DNA of 64,000 nucleotides from Pinus tabuliformis (lineage: Eukaryota > Streptophyta > Pinopsida > Pinales > Pinaceae), in assembly GCA_031772625.1 (NCBI GenBank), contig CM062804.1, forward strand, positions 272,645,174-272,709,173, read 5' to 3'. This document shows positions 45,632-56,515 of the stretch, one piece after another. Within the stretch, counting starts at the first letter, position 1, and each line of letters begins with the position of its first letter. Below the pieces are notes generated by a model. The model ran no database searches and had not been told where the DNA came from. It was given only the letters and a program-made list of their open reading frames with translations. Both the position numbers and the translations under genes were made by a program.

Positions 45632-46592
45632 TGTTGAAATGTGGCAACAAGAATATTCCAATTTTAATTTGTCTTTGAATTAAAATTGTGAATTAAAAAT
45701 TGAATTTAGCCTCACCGGCTACTTGGAAATAATTAATTAATTCATTATGGATTAATTAGTTGGAGAAATTCAAGTTAGAAATCTTACTGAAGTCATTCAA
45801 ACGTTATCCCTTAAATTAAGGAGATAAGATTGAGTTATATTTGAGTTGTAATTAGTTAGCTCAGTTGAGTTAAGTCCAGTTAAATTAGTTCCAAATTGTT
45901 TGAGGAACTAATTGTGAGTTATTAGTCAGTTGATGCATGCATGCACTCAACTAGTGTACTCCATATAACTGAAGATTCTCTCATCATTAACTCATGCATG
46001 TCTATTCTGAGAAAGACCCAATTGAGATTAAAGACAGGGACAGTATACTATCAGTTGCATGTGTTTTCCCATAAACAAAACTCATGCATGCAGAAGGAAT
46101 TCATTCCTTGAGGATTGCGCAGTTTTACAGGGTGTGAGATTAGGGTGAGTGATCAGTGTTCCACTTGGTAACAGGAGGATCACCCAAGAGAAACAGCGCA
46201 AGGAAATAGGAGCTTGGAGGGCAGAGGAGAAGGCTTATGAGAATTCTATTTTTCTTGTGAGCATCAGTGAGGATTGTACTGAGAGATGGCTAGCTGTGAG
46301 AGCTAAGGATTGGTGTAATTCTAAGATATTTCCAACTTGTATGATGATACAGATAGTGGGGTTTTTAGCTGAGGCTTTCCCCTGAGTATTCTTCTGTGTT
46401 TCATGTGCATTGATTCTTCTTCTGGTTATATGTGTTCAACTTGATCTTGCTCAAATCTTCTAAGCTTCCACAAACTGATTGTAGAAGTAGGTTAAAGTAT
46501 TTTGCTTTGGTTATATTGCATTATCAGGTTAATCTACAGTCAGAATTTCTACATGGTATCAGAGCTAGTTGATCTATAGAGAAATTTCTACA
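45632..46592 (+). repeat. Ty1/copia 5' LTR (copy C)
   Basis: 961 bp, almost identical to 17296-18256. Contains the internal primer-site duplicate TGGTATCAGAGCT (46554-46566), 39 bp before the LTR end. Confidence 0.9.
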
Positions 46593-46710
46593 TGCTATTA
46601 GAGGCAAGGTTATTGGAGCTGTGAACAGTATACTGAGAAGAGAATTCGAAGTTTGAAGTTCGGGGTTGCAGGTGCAAAATCGAATTCTTATCATACTTCA
46701 AGGTTGGCCA

Positions 46711-47531
46711 ATGGCGTTCAATGGCTTGAGACTCGAGTATGCCTTGGATGGTAGCTCGAATTACATAGCATGGAAAGATCGCATGGAGGTTGTATTAGAA
46801 GACAACGGCTTGAAGGAATTCATTGATCAAGAAATCCAAAAGCCAGCTTCAACTAATGCACAAGAGTTGGCTGAATGGAAGAAGTGTGTGGCGAAGGCGA
46901 GACGAATCATCCTTGATGGGGTTCGAGACCATATTGTCTCGAGTCTCCATGGGAAGGATACTCCATTTTCAATGTGGAAGCATTGAAGGACCTCTACCAG
47001 AACAGTAGCGACCAAAGGAAATTGGCGCTTAAGGATAAGCTTTGAAGAATCAAGATGGAGAAGGGTGATATTATTTCCAAATATCTGAACAAGCTCACCA
47101 CCTATAGAGATGAGCTTATCAGTGTGGGAATAACTACTGCCGATGATGATATGGTGAGCCTCTCTCTCCTTGGCCTTCCAAAGAGCTGGAATAGCTACCA
47201 GGACTCTGTGAATGGAAGGGAGAAACTACCGGATTGGGAACGACTGTGGTCGAATCTTATGCGGGAGGAGATCAGGAGGAGCACACGAGATGGTTCTTCA
47301 TCCAAGAATGATGATGAAGAAAATATGGCCTTAGAAAGTAAGGCAAGGAAAGGGAATGGGAAGGCTTCCCATTCCAAATCGAATTCTTCTCATGGAGGGA
47401 AGAAGGTTGACAAGTCTAAAGTGAGATGCTTTAATTGTCACGAGATGGGACATTATGCAACTAATTTCCCATCGAAGAATTCCAAGAAGGGATCCTTGAA
47501 AGGATTGGAAGGTGAGGCATTAGCCTCTTAG
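46711..47531 (+). pseudogene. Ty1/copia gag, broken (copy C)
   Basis: Same reading and same lesions as 18375-19195: a one-base loss at MWKH, TGA after ALKDKL, Phe for the last Cys of the zinc knuckle (near 47472) and TAG at 47529-47531. Small private differences (Asn for Lys in SSNYIAW, Tyr for Cys in KLTTYRDEL) show the copies have since diverged a little. Confidence 0.9.
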
Positions 47532-49633
47532 TTCGAAATGGACTTTACCCTCATCGCATGCATGGTGTCATCGATGATGGGTTGTGTCTAGTATCTTGAC
47601 AGTGGAGCCTCATTCCACATGACCGGTGATAAAAAATTATTCAGTGCCCTGGACAAGAAAGACCTCAAGATGCACATAAAGATGGGTGATGATGGAAGGT
47701 ATAGTTTTTCAGGAGTGGGCACGGTTGCTTTTCAGAGGAAGCATGGATCAATGGAGCTCCTCTCACCTTGACAGATGTGATGTATGTGCCTGGGCTGAAG
47801 AAGAACTTGGTATCGGTCACGATGTTGGAGGATAAAGGCTACGATGTTGTCTTCAGGAAAGGAAAGGCGTTCCTAAGACACATAGCCATGGGTCAAACCA
47901 AGAGGATAGGGATTCAGGTGAAGAATCTCTATAAACTAGAGGTAGATGATTATGCAGCATTGAGTACAAAAGCAGAATTGGTGCAAAGCCAAGACATTGA
48001 CGAGTTTTGGCACAGGAGGTTGGGCCATTTGCAACCTGGGGCCTTGAAGATAATGTACCAGATATCTACAGGACTTCCCAAAGGTAAACTTGAGCAAGTT
48101 GACACATGCAAAGGTTGTACCTTGGGAAAGTACACCAAGTCTTCCTTTCATGATCGAGACAGTCGAGCAGAGGCTATCTTAGAGTGAGTTCATACTAATG
48201 TGTCTGGACCATTCTCAACGGCATCCACAACAAAACAAAGGTATTATGTGATTTTCATTGATGATTATTCTCGTAAATGTTGGATTTATTTCATGCAAAA
48301 GAACGACCAAACCTTCACAAATTTTTGTGAGTTCAAAGATTTGGTCGAGAAAGAGTCAGGGAAGAATATCAAGGCCTTGAGAAGTGACAACGGTGGAGAA
48401 TATGTCCCTCAAGAGTTTAAGGACTTCTATGCAGCAGAAGGAATTAAATGAGAGTTGATGGCACCTCATAACCCACAGTAGAATGGGGTAGCCGAGAGGA
48501 AGAACAGAACTATTGTAGGGGCACCACGGGCGATGATGCATGACCAAGGCTTACCACTTCACTTGTGGGTTGAGGCATGCAACACAGCGGTCTATTTGCA
48601 GAATAGAAGCCCGCATCGCATACTCGAGATGAAGACACCAGAGGCAGCTTTCGCTGGTAAGAGACCAAATGTGTTTCACTTCAGGATCTTTGGCTCATCG
48701 GTATATTGCCATGTGACAAAGGATGCACGGAAGAAGCTTGAGCCGGCAACAAAGTTGGGGATTCTTGTGGGGTACACTGATACACCCCACAACTATTGGG
48801 TGTATCTGCCTACCAGTCGGAGGATAGTGGTTCGCAGAGATCTCAAGTTTGATGAGCAGAAGGCCATGCGAGTTTCCCTTGAGAGGGAGCTCCAACTACA
48901 GGCTATAGAGGAACTGTTGGTTCCTAAGGAGGAGGAGCCTCGGACTGATGCGGAGCAGCTGCATGCATAGGTTCTAAGAGTGGAGACATCCACTAAAGCA
49001 GAGTCTTCCAGAGATGGATGGAAGCGCACAAGAGAAGCTGACAAATTGTTAATAGATGCGAGAAAGAATGTGGGAGAACCATTTTCTCAGCGCAGACAAA
49101 GGAGGTCACCTGAGAGGTACATTGGATACATGGCACTTGTTGGGGAATGTGTTGAGACCGAGCCATATTCCTTTGAGGAAGCAGTGCAGCAGCCGATTTG
49201 GGTTGATGCAATGGTGGAGGAGTATGACTCCATAGTTCGTAACAGTGTTTGGGACGTGGTTTTGAGACCGGAGAACAAGTCAGTTGTGAGTTCCCATTGG
49301 CTTTACAAGGTAAAGCAAGCTGCTGATGGTAGTGTAGAGAAGCATAAGGCAAGATTTTTTGCCCATGGTTTTTCACAAGTCGAGGCGATTGACTATGATG
49401 AGACTTTTGTTCATGTCGCAAGGTACTCATCTATCAAATTGATGTTGGCACTATCAGCACAGATGGGTTGGAAGATCCATCAGATGGATGTGAAGACTGC
49501 ATTCCTCAATGGCAAGATTGAGGAAGAGGTGTACATAAAGTAGCTGGAAGGTTTTGAGACCTTCGATCGTGAGTCACATGTGTGCAAACTCAAGAGAGAT
49601 TTGTACGAGCTGAAGCAAGCACCTCATGCTTGG
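47532..49633 (+). pseudogene. Ty1/copia pol, protease to reverse transcriptase N-part
   Basis: Protease YLDSGASFHMTGD (about 47592). GAG-pre-integrase WHRRLGHL...CKGCTLGKYTK (about 48006-48135). Integrase core with DDYSRKCWIYF (about 48260), SDNGGEYVPQEF (about 48385) and NGVAERKNRTIV (about 48483), then the VFHFRIFGSSVYCHV region. Reverse transcriptase from WVDAMVEEYDSI (about 49200), WLYKVKQAADGSVEKHKARFF and KIHQMDVKTAFLNG (catalytic Asp), up to LYELKQAPHAW. Stops fall at 47589 (Trp expected), 48185, 48449 (Arg), 48480 (Gln), 48968 and 49541 (Gln), nearly all explicable by C-to-T or G-to-A changes. A solo LTR interrupts it at 49634. Confidence 0.95.
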
Positions 49634-52600
49634 TGTTAGGTTCCTCTACCAATAGGAGTCATAATTTTGAATGAGTAAGGTTAAGCCTTGTAATATTGTA
49701 CATACCTTTGCTTTCTGCAAATGTTTTCCACATTAAAAAACTAAAAAATGTAAAAAGGGTATGTCCTAAAAGAAAAATCAAAGGACAAAAGAATAAGAGA
49801 AGGTCAAAAAAAATGAAGATATATGAACCCCAAAAACAAAATAGACCATGAAAGTGTGCAAGTCTAAATGCCACTACTATTTACTTTTATGCATAATAAT
49901 TATTGTGTGCAACTTGTTATTCATGCCACAATCCATGGTAATCAAATTGTTTAATCTTGGTTATTTCATGCTTTGAATTTTATGTTTATAGTTAGAGAAT
50001 AAAATATGACCAAACAATTTAATCTTGGCAGATCATAGGTAGGTAGAGAAAATAAAAGGAGCTCATAAGCTTAATCTGAGCCCTTGGATGATATAAGGTT
50101 AGAAATAGATAGTTTGTTTTATAAAAGAAAAGATAGAATAAGGGTTTGCTAGCCTAAATGCACCCAAAGAAATGAAGAAAACATGTTAGGGTAAGAAATG
50201 GGTAATTAGAAGAAAGGTTGCTAAACTACAAAGTTGATTGGATCAAAACTTATGCATCATGCTTAGACACATATTTTAACATGTATGATCAATTATGAAG
50301 GCAAAAGAAAAGTTTTACAAGTCAATGTGATTAACTCCCCCTCATTCATTTTTTCCCCTATACTTACTAATTCCCTATCTACAAATATGTTCTGGTACTT
50401 TAAAACCTTCAAGTCAAAGAGGCTCAGAGCATTTCTCTGACTTTTGGTGGGACCAGACCCTCGGCTCAACGACTTATGGACACAAGTGCTAGAATCCCCT
50501 TCATAAAATCAATTACCCCCTTATTGCCCCAAGAAAACCCCTTTTCCTAAGGTTAAACACCATTTTCCTAGGAAAAGTAAAAACCCCCATGTAACTTCTA
50601 TTTCACCCAAAAACCCACAAAAACCTTTTATCCTAAGTATAAAGCAAAGTACATGAAATGCATACGTTTTACCTTTTTACTTAAGGATATACCCACTCTG
50701 CCACATTTCATATTAATTATTAACTTTATTATATAAATCCTTGATAAAACCCTTTTCCCGTATATTAGTTAAATCCCTATGTAAATACCCCCAACCCTTA
50801 GTTTTAATGAAAACTATACGTTTACCCCTTATCCCGACAAAACAAGTAAAACCCCCATTAACCTTAAATAAACACAAATCACTTGTGATTAAAGCATCAG
50901 GCCCCCCTTAAACCTCCGTACATTTCACCTGTGTTATTTCACCACTTGACCACTATACGATCATCTGCGCTCAAATCCGACGATGCGCAGCCATATCGGG
51001 CTCACCCAACGCCCAACCTTTACCCAAAGCTAAATTAAAACTTCATTAAGCCCCGCCCGATGGATTTAAACCTGTGATTAATTCCTAAATAAACCCCAAA
51101 CTGCTAAGGATTAAAGCTCTGGGCCACCCTAATCCCAAGCTTTTATCAGCCGCGCATTTCCCTTACCCGAATACCATCAGATCAACATCTCCCTCATCCA
51201 ACGGTCCATAGCCATATCGGCCGCACTCGATGGCCGAACATTACCCACCTGATAAAGTGGTTTTCCCTGACCCCCCGAAGGCTACGTGTCAAGTGCTAGA
51301 GTATATTGGGTGACCCCTCCTGAAAACCACCTTCACCTCATAAGTGGTGCGACGACCCCCAATACCACCTCCCCGCCAACCCGATAAACCACCTATTATC
51401 CGTAATATGAATTTTCGCGCCAAATTCAAAAAGTTGCCCATTAAACCTTATAACCGTGAAAACCCTCTTTTTCATGCTTTTTGCCCGTTTCACAGTATAA
51501 ACCCATTAAACCCTTTGGAACCACCCTAAACCTCTGCAAAGTAATTTGACCTCCGATTACATTCAAAACACTGCCATGACCCCTTTCCGAGATATCCCTA
51601 TGCAAAAAATATATCAAATCGTCTTCCTTGCGAACTTGTGTTTTCTTAATTATTGTTGAATTTTGCAGGTAATCCACAGTAGATTATACCTTGGATAAGC
51701 AATTCTGATACTAGTCGCAAAACTTGTTCACCCCAAGACTCGACAGGAAACCTATTCAAAAACCTATATTTAGAAGAAGAACACAATTATACAAGGAACA
51801 GGGAAGAAGGCAATTACTCACAGAGCCAAGAAGAAAACATTCACACAAAGCCTTGACTGTCAAAACAAAGGAACCAGACCGAGCATATAGTCAAAGGACA
51901 AACAGATCAAACATACAGAAAGTCGATCAATATCCATTACCATATGTTGATACATATAAAAACTAAATAATTTACTGTTGAAATACACAATAAAAAGTTA
52001 AAATGTACAGTAAAAGTAAAGACACAGTAAATGATATTGACAGGTCATCAAAGTAAAAGTGTATAAAATGAAAGAGTATCCGTAAAAGTGTATCAAATTG
52101 AAAAATCAAAGTGAATATAGATGAAAAAACATAGCAGAAATGGTACATTTTCCAGGAATTTCTTGTTTAAGTCATAATTCTGCAAAAATTATTGTGGCCA
52201 ATACAAGATGCATTTTGAGAAACTGGAGGAGGTTTGTGTTCCTAAAATGCCAATATACAAAAGCCTATCTCACTTTTTACACAAATATTACAAAAAAGGA
52301 GATAAATGCATATCTTCAGAGCCTATTTTTCGGACTATGCAAAGTCTCGTTTTTGACATCTTTTTGCAGAGAATATTGTGAGCAGCTGGCGCTGAACTTT
52401 GGGAAACTGAAAGAGGTTTATCTCAATAAAATACTTATATACAATAATCACTTTCACTTTTTACATATCAATCTCGGATTGAGATATAAAAAGGTATCAC
52501 TGGACCCTAATTTTGAAAAAAATTTGGGTCAAAATGCACAAAGGAAGGAGGCAGTTAGTGACTTGGGAGCCTCATCATCAATTAAGAGTTGCTATCAAAT

Positions 52601-53598
52601 TTGATTTTCTCTTCTTTGTCACCCTCAATATATAAAAATAGTGCCAAATAGATTCATTAGTTTTGAGTGTCCTTTATTTAAGTTCTATTAATGTAAAACA
52701 GTTTGAGATATTTGTAAAACCAATCTTGATATTTTTTCAAGATATTTCAGTTTAGAATTTGTATAAATACTTCTTCATTTGAAGTATTTTGGGGTGGATT
52801 CTTAGACATTTCTATAGACTTCTTGATCAAAATATTGTAAAGCTATTGTATCATTGATTGGACTAGCAAGCTGGATTGATGAATAAAGACAAGATATTTC
52901 ACAGGATTCATGTGTAAAGAGAAGTGCAGACAAGTATTTTCTCATGTTATTGTTATCTTCCTTAAAGTTTTTCCATAATCTTTAATGTAGTTATGGATAT
53001 GAATGCTATAACATGGAATGATACCTCAGAAATCATTTAAATACACTATGTTTTAACTGTTATGCATTTAAATGTTTTCTACTGATATCTAAGTTAAGGA
53101 ATTCTTAATTGCTCCTTAGTTTAGGTTGTCTCTTTATAATCTATAGCAAAGGATTCTTAATTGCCCTTTGTTTCCGATTACCCTCTATTCCTCATTTAAA
53201 TCTCGGTCTTAGAATTCTTAATTGCTCTCTCACCCTAATTTAAACCATTTCATCTTCCTGTTCCAAAGACCTCCACTTTACTCTGCTAGCTTGCCCTTTG
53301 AATACTCCCTTTAGTGAGTCGATCCAGTTCTACTGCCCTTCTATTGACTCCATAGCCCAATGGTCTAAATACATCACTCTATCCATTTGTTTTAAGGATT
53401 CCACCATCCAATCTTCAATACAAATCAAAAACCCCCCTGAACATTCATAACTAGCCTAAAATCCCAGCAAACAAAGTTAAATTATACAGAGAGAGCCCTC
53501 TCTGAGTATAGGTTGGCTAGAGCCTATGCTCCAAATTTGGTTTGTGGTTACCTCGGTGACTTATTCCTTTAACCTTAGGAAATTACTGAGTGATAACA
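49634..53598. mobile_element. Putative 3965-bp solo LTR nested in copia pol
   Basis: The insert begins TGTTAGGTTCC and ends GATAACA, and is flanked by the perfect 5-bp duplication CTTGG (49629-49633 and 53599-53603). Joining the flanks restores the copia reading after QAPHAW. There is no internal repeat pair, primer site or coding region, which fits a single long LTR left by recombination between LTRs. A TATA-like TATAAATA (about 52766) and AATAAA (about 52883) lie 0.7-0.9 kb before the 3' end, as expected for promoter and poly(A) site. LTRs of this size are known from Tat/Ogre-type gypsy elements; the family is inferred and the strand is suggested plus by these signals. A pair of diverged 100-bp units (52181-52283, 52366-52468) and three GA(A/T)TCTTAATTGC words (53098-53225) lie inside. 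Confidence 0.75.
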
Positions 53599-53603
53599 CT
53601 TGG

Positions 53604-54676
53604 TACACCAGGATAGACAACTACTTCACTAGGTTGGGCTTCACAAAGAGTGAAGCGGATGCGAACCTATACCACATCATGATGAAGGTAAGACGTTGAT
53701 CATTATACTTTATGTTGATGATCTCATATTGATAGGTGATGATCAGTTGATCATGTCTTGCAAGGAGGACCTTGCAAGAGAATTCGAGATGAAATACATG
53801 GGTCTCATGCATTACTTCCTTGGCATGGAAGTGTGGCAGAAGGATGGGGAGTTTTTTGTGTCTCAGGGTAAGTATGCCAACAAGATACTCAGGAGATTCC
53901 ACATGGAGAAGTGCAAGCCCATGCAGACTCCTCTAGAAAGTAACTAGAGGAAGGAGGATTCTACTTCAGGTGAAGTAGTAGAGGCTACTATGTACAGGTA
54001 GCTTGTGGGTTCACTAATGTACTTAGTGAACACACGACCAGATTTGTGCTATGTGGTGAACCAGCTGAGTCAAGCGATGATTCAGCCTACCAAGATGTTT
54101 TGGAAGGCAGCAAATCATGTATTGAGATACCTCAGAGGCACATCTCAGTATGGATTATGGTACAGACAGTCAGAGGGAGTGAAGTTGCAAGGCTTCACTG
54201 ATGCAGATTGGGCAGGGAGTCCATCAGATCGGAAGAGCACATTAGGAGGGATTTTCAACCGTGGGTCAGTTGCAGTTTCTGGGTATAGCAGGACACAAAG
54301 GTCGGTTGTACTCAGCTCGGCAGAGGCTGAATACATGGCTACAAGTCAGGCAGCATGTGAGGCCATCTGGATGCGGAAAATATTAGTTGGTTTGTTTGAT
54401 CAGAGGATGGATCCAACTGTGATCTATTGTGATAATCAAAGTTGTATAAAACTCTCTGACAATCCAGTATTTCATGATAGGTCCAAGCACATCGATATAT
54501 GGTACCATCATCTCAGAGACTGTGTAGCGAGGAGGATCATGTTGTTGCAGTATATTTCGACAAAGGGGAAAGATGTTGACATTTTGACAAAGGCATTGTC
54601 AAAGTGTAAATTCGAGTTCCATAGAGACAAGATCGGGGTGGCAGATAATCCATTTCTTGTTGAGAGGGAGTGTTGA
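53604..54676 (+). pseudogene. Ty1/copia pol, reverse transcriptase C-part and RNase H
   Basis: Continues the frame broken at 49633: YTRIDNYFTRLGFTKSEADANLYHIM, then the catalytic LYVDDLILIGDD (about 53708), MKYMGLMHYFLGMEVWQ and KPMQTPLESN. RNase H follows with the copia signatures TDADWAGSPSDRKS (about 54200), SSAEAEYMA (about 54316), YCDNQSCIKLSDNPVFHDRSKHI (about 54427) and DILTKAL (about 54579). Stops at 53947 (Trp expected) and 54000 (Gln expected). The final stop at 54674 overlaps the start of the 3' LTR. Confidence 0.95.
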
Positions 54677-55655
54677 AATGTGACAACAAGAATATTCCAA
54701 TTTTAATTTGTCCTTGAATTAAAATTGTGAATTAAAATTCGAATTTAGTCTCACCAGCTACTTGGAAATAATTAGTTAATTCATTATGGATTAATTAGTT
54801 GGAGAAATTCAAGTTAGAAGTCTTTTTGAAGTCATGCAACAGTTATCCCTTAAATTAAGGAGATTATCCCTTAATTAAGGAGATAATATTGAGTTATATT
54901 TGAGTTGTAATTAGTTAGCTCAGTTTACTAAGTTAAGTCCAATTAAATTAGTTCCAAACTGTTTGAGGAACTAATTATGAGTTATCAGTCAATTGATGCA
55001 TGCATGCACTCAACTAATGTACTCCACATAACTGAAGATTCTCTCATCATTAACTCATGCATGTCTATTATGAGAAATACCCAGTTGAGATTAAAGACAG
55101 GGACAGTGTACTATCAGTTGCATGTGTTTTCCTATAAACAAAACTCATGCATGCAGAAGGAATTCATTCCTTGAGGATTGCGCAGTTTTACAGGGTGTGA
55201 GATTAGTGTGAGTGATCAGTGTTCCACTTGGTAATAGGAGGATCACCCAAGAGAAACAGCGCAAGGAAATAGGAGCTTGGAGGGCAGAGGAGAAGGCTTA
55301 TGAGAAGTCTATTTTGCCTGTGAGCATCAGTGAGGAATGTACTAAGAGATGGCTAGTTGTGAGAGCTAAGGCTTGGTGTGATTATGAGATATTTCCAACT
55401 TGTATGATAATACAGATAGTGGGGTTTTTAGCTAAGACTTTCCCCTGATTATTCTTCTATGTTTCATGTGCATTGATTCTTCTTTTGGTTATATATGTTC
55501 ACGTTGATCTTGCTCAAATCTTTTAAGCTTTCACAAATTGATTGTAGAAGTAGGTTAAATTATTTTTCTTTGGTTATATTGCATTATCATATTAATCTAC
55601 AGTCATAATTTCTACATGGTATCAGAGCTAGCTGATCTATAGAGAAATTTCTACA
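54671..55655 (+). repeat. Ty1/copia 3' LTR (copy C)
   Basis: 985 bp, preceded by the purine-rich GAGAGGGAG that serves as polypurine tract. It ends in TTTCTACA directly before unique DNA, which fixes the LTR end and shows that the TGGTATCAGAGCT inside it is not the primer site of this element. It includes an extra ATTATCCCTTAATTAAGGAG duplication near 54865. Confidence 0.9.
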
Positions 55656-56515
55656 GTGCAGTGGGTTTTAATGATGTTCCTTGGTTGCAATAACACATAG
55701 AGTGATGTATGGTGACTTTGGTGGGAACAAGTGTGTGACTCTGCGAAAATTCAAGTGCAACACATGGAGGTTCTAATATACAAAGGGAAAATGAGTGAGT
55801 CCCTTAGAAGCCTGTAATAGTACGCAACTTGAAAGCAACACACGAGCATAAAGACATCACAACCTAATGTGTGAAATAGTTCACAAGTTGATAGTGATGG
55901 AATTAAATAACAACACGCATTCAACAATATTCATACCAATGCAAACGAAATATTTCATAAGAATAAGAGTAAGCTAAATAACATACATTGTAAACATAAC
56001 AATAATAGTCCTACTATATTCACAACATATGCATGAAAACATGTCGGCTCTGCGCTTTTATTAAGTGAAAATTCTAATCATGCATATAACATTGATGGAC
56101 CACTAACCCCAATAGTGGAACATGAAGTCAACACATGCTCCTCTAAAGAAAGATACTCCATCTATGCTACAGAGAATCCAAGGCTCTCACAAACTCCCAA
56201 GCTCTTGATTCTAAGCCTAAGCCTATCCAAAAGCTTGGCTCCCCCAAAATCCCTTTACATGAGTTATGAGGGTCTATTCATAACAAAAGCAGTGACTATT
56301 CACTTCCCCTTGTCACTCTTGGACTTCCCTCATGACTCTTCAACTTCTTTATAAAATGACTCATTACATTCATTACATCATGACTCTTCACATTCCAATA
56401 TTGACACTTGGAATTCCACTTACAAATTAATTACAAAAGAATATTATAATACACTCATACCCATATAAGACAAAATTGGGTAGATCCAACTAGACATCCT
56501 AATAAGACAAAACAG
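55656..56515. other. Right flank of copia element, nothing recognised
   Basis: Unique, moderately AT-rich. A short frame at 56115-56354 has no protein-like support. Confidence 0.4.

Larger units (their letters stand above)
34463..55655. repeat. Composite tandem block, copy C (most complete)
   Basis: Runs S, MITE, T, U and a full-length copia element with both LTRs. It lacks both retro-insertions of copy A and the Penelope array of copy B. Spacer S differs visibly from copy A, whereas from about 39800 on, T, U and the copia 5' half are almost identical to copy A. Confidence 0.85.
45632..55655 (+). mobile_element. Full-length Ty1/copia retrotransposon, decayed, split by a putative solo LTR
   Basis: 5' LTR 45632-46592, primer-site remnant TGCTATTAGAGGC at 46593, gag, protease, GAG-pre-integrase, integrase, reverse transcriptase (interrupted 49634-53598), RNase H and 3' LTR 54671-55655. 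The order protease, integrase, reverse transcriptase, RNase H defines copia. Flanks are ATGCA (45627-45631) and GTGCA (55656-55660), a 5-bp duplication with one change. The two LTRs differ at many positions, so insertion is old. Confidence 0.95.

Noticed and set aside
52140-52604. 154-codon ORF
   Set aside because: Inside the putative solo LTR and over a diverged internal repeat; no recognisable domain.
2518-55655. Tandem blocks as a CRISPR-like or satellite array
   Set aside because: Units are 14-21 kb with private insertions and different ends; no short regularly spaced repeats.
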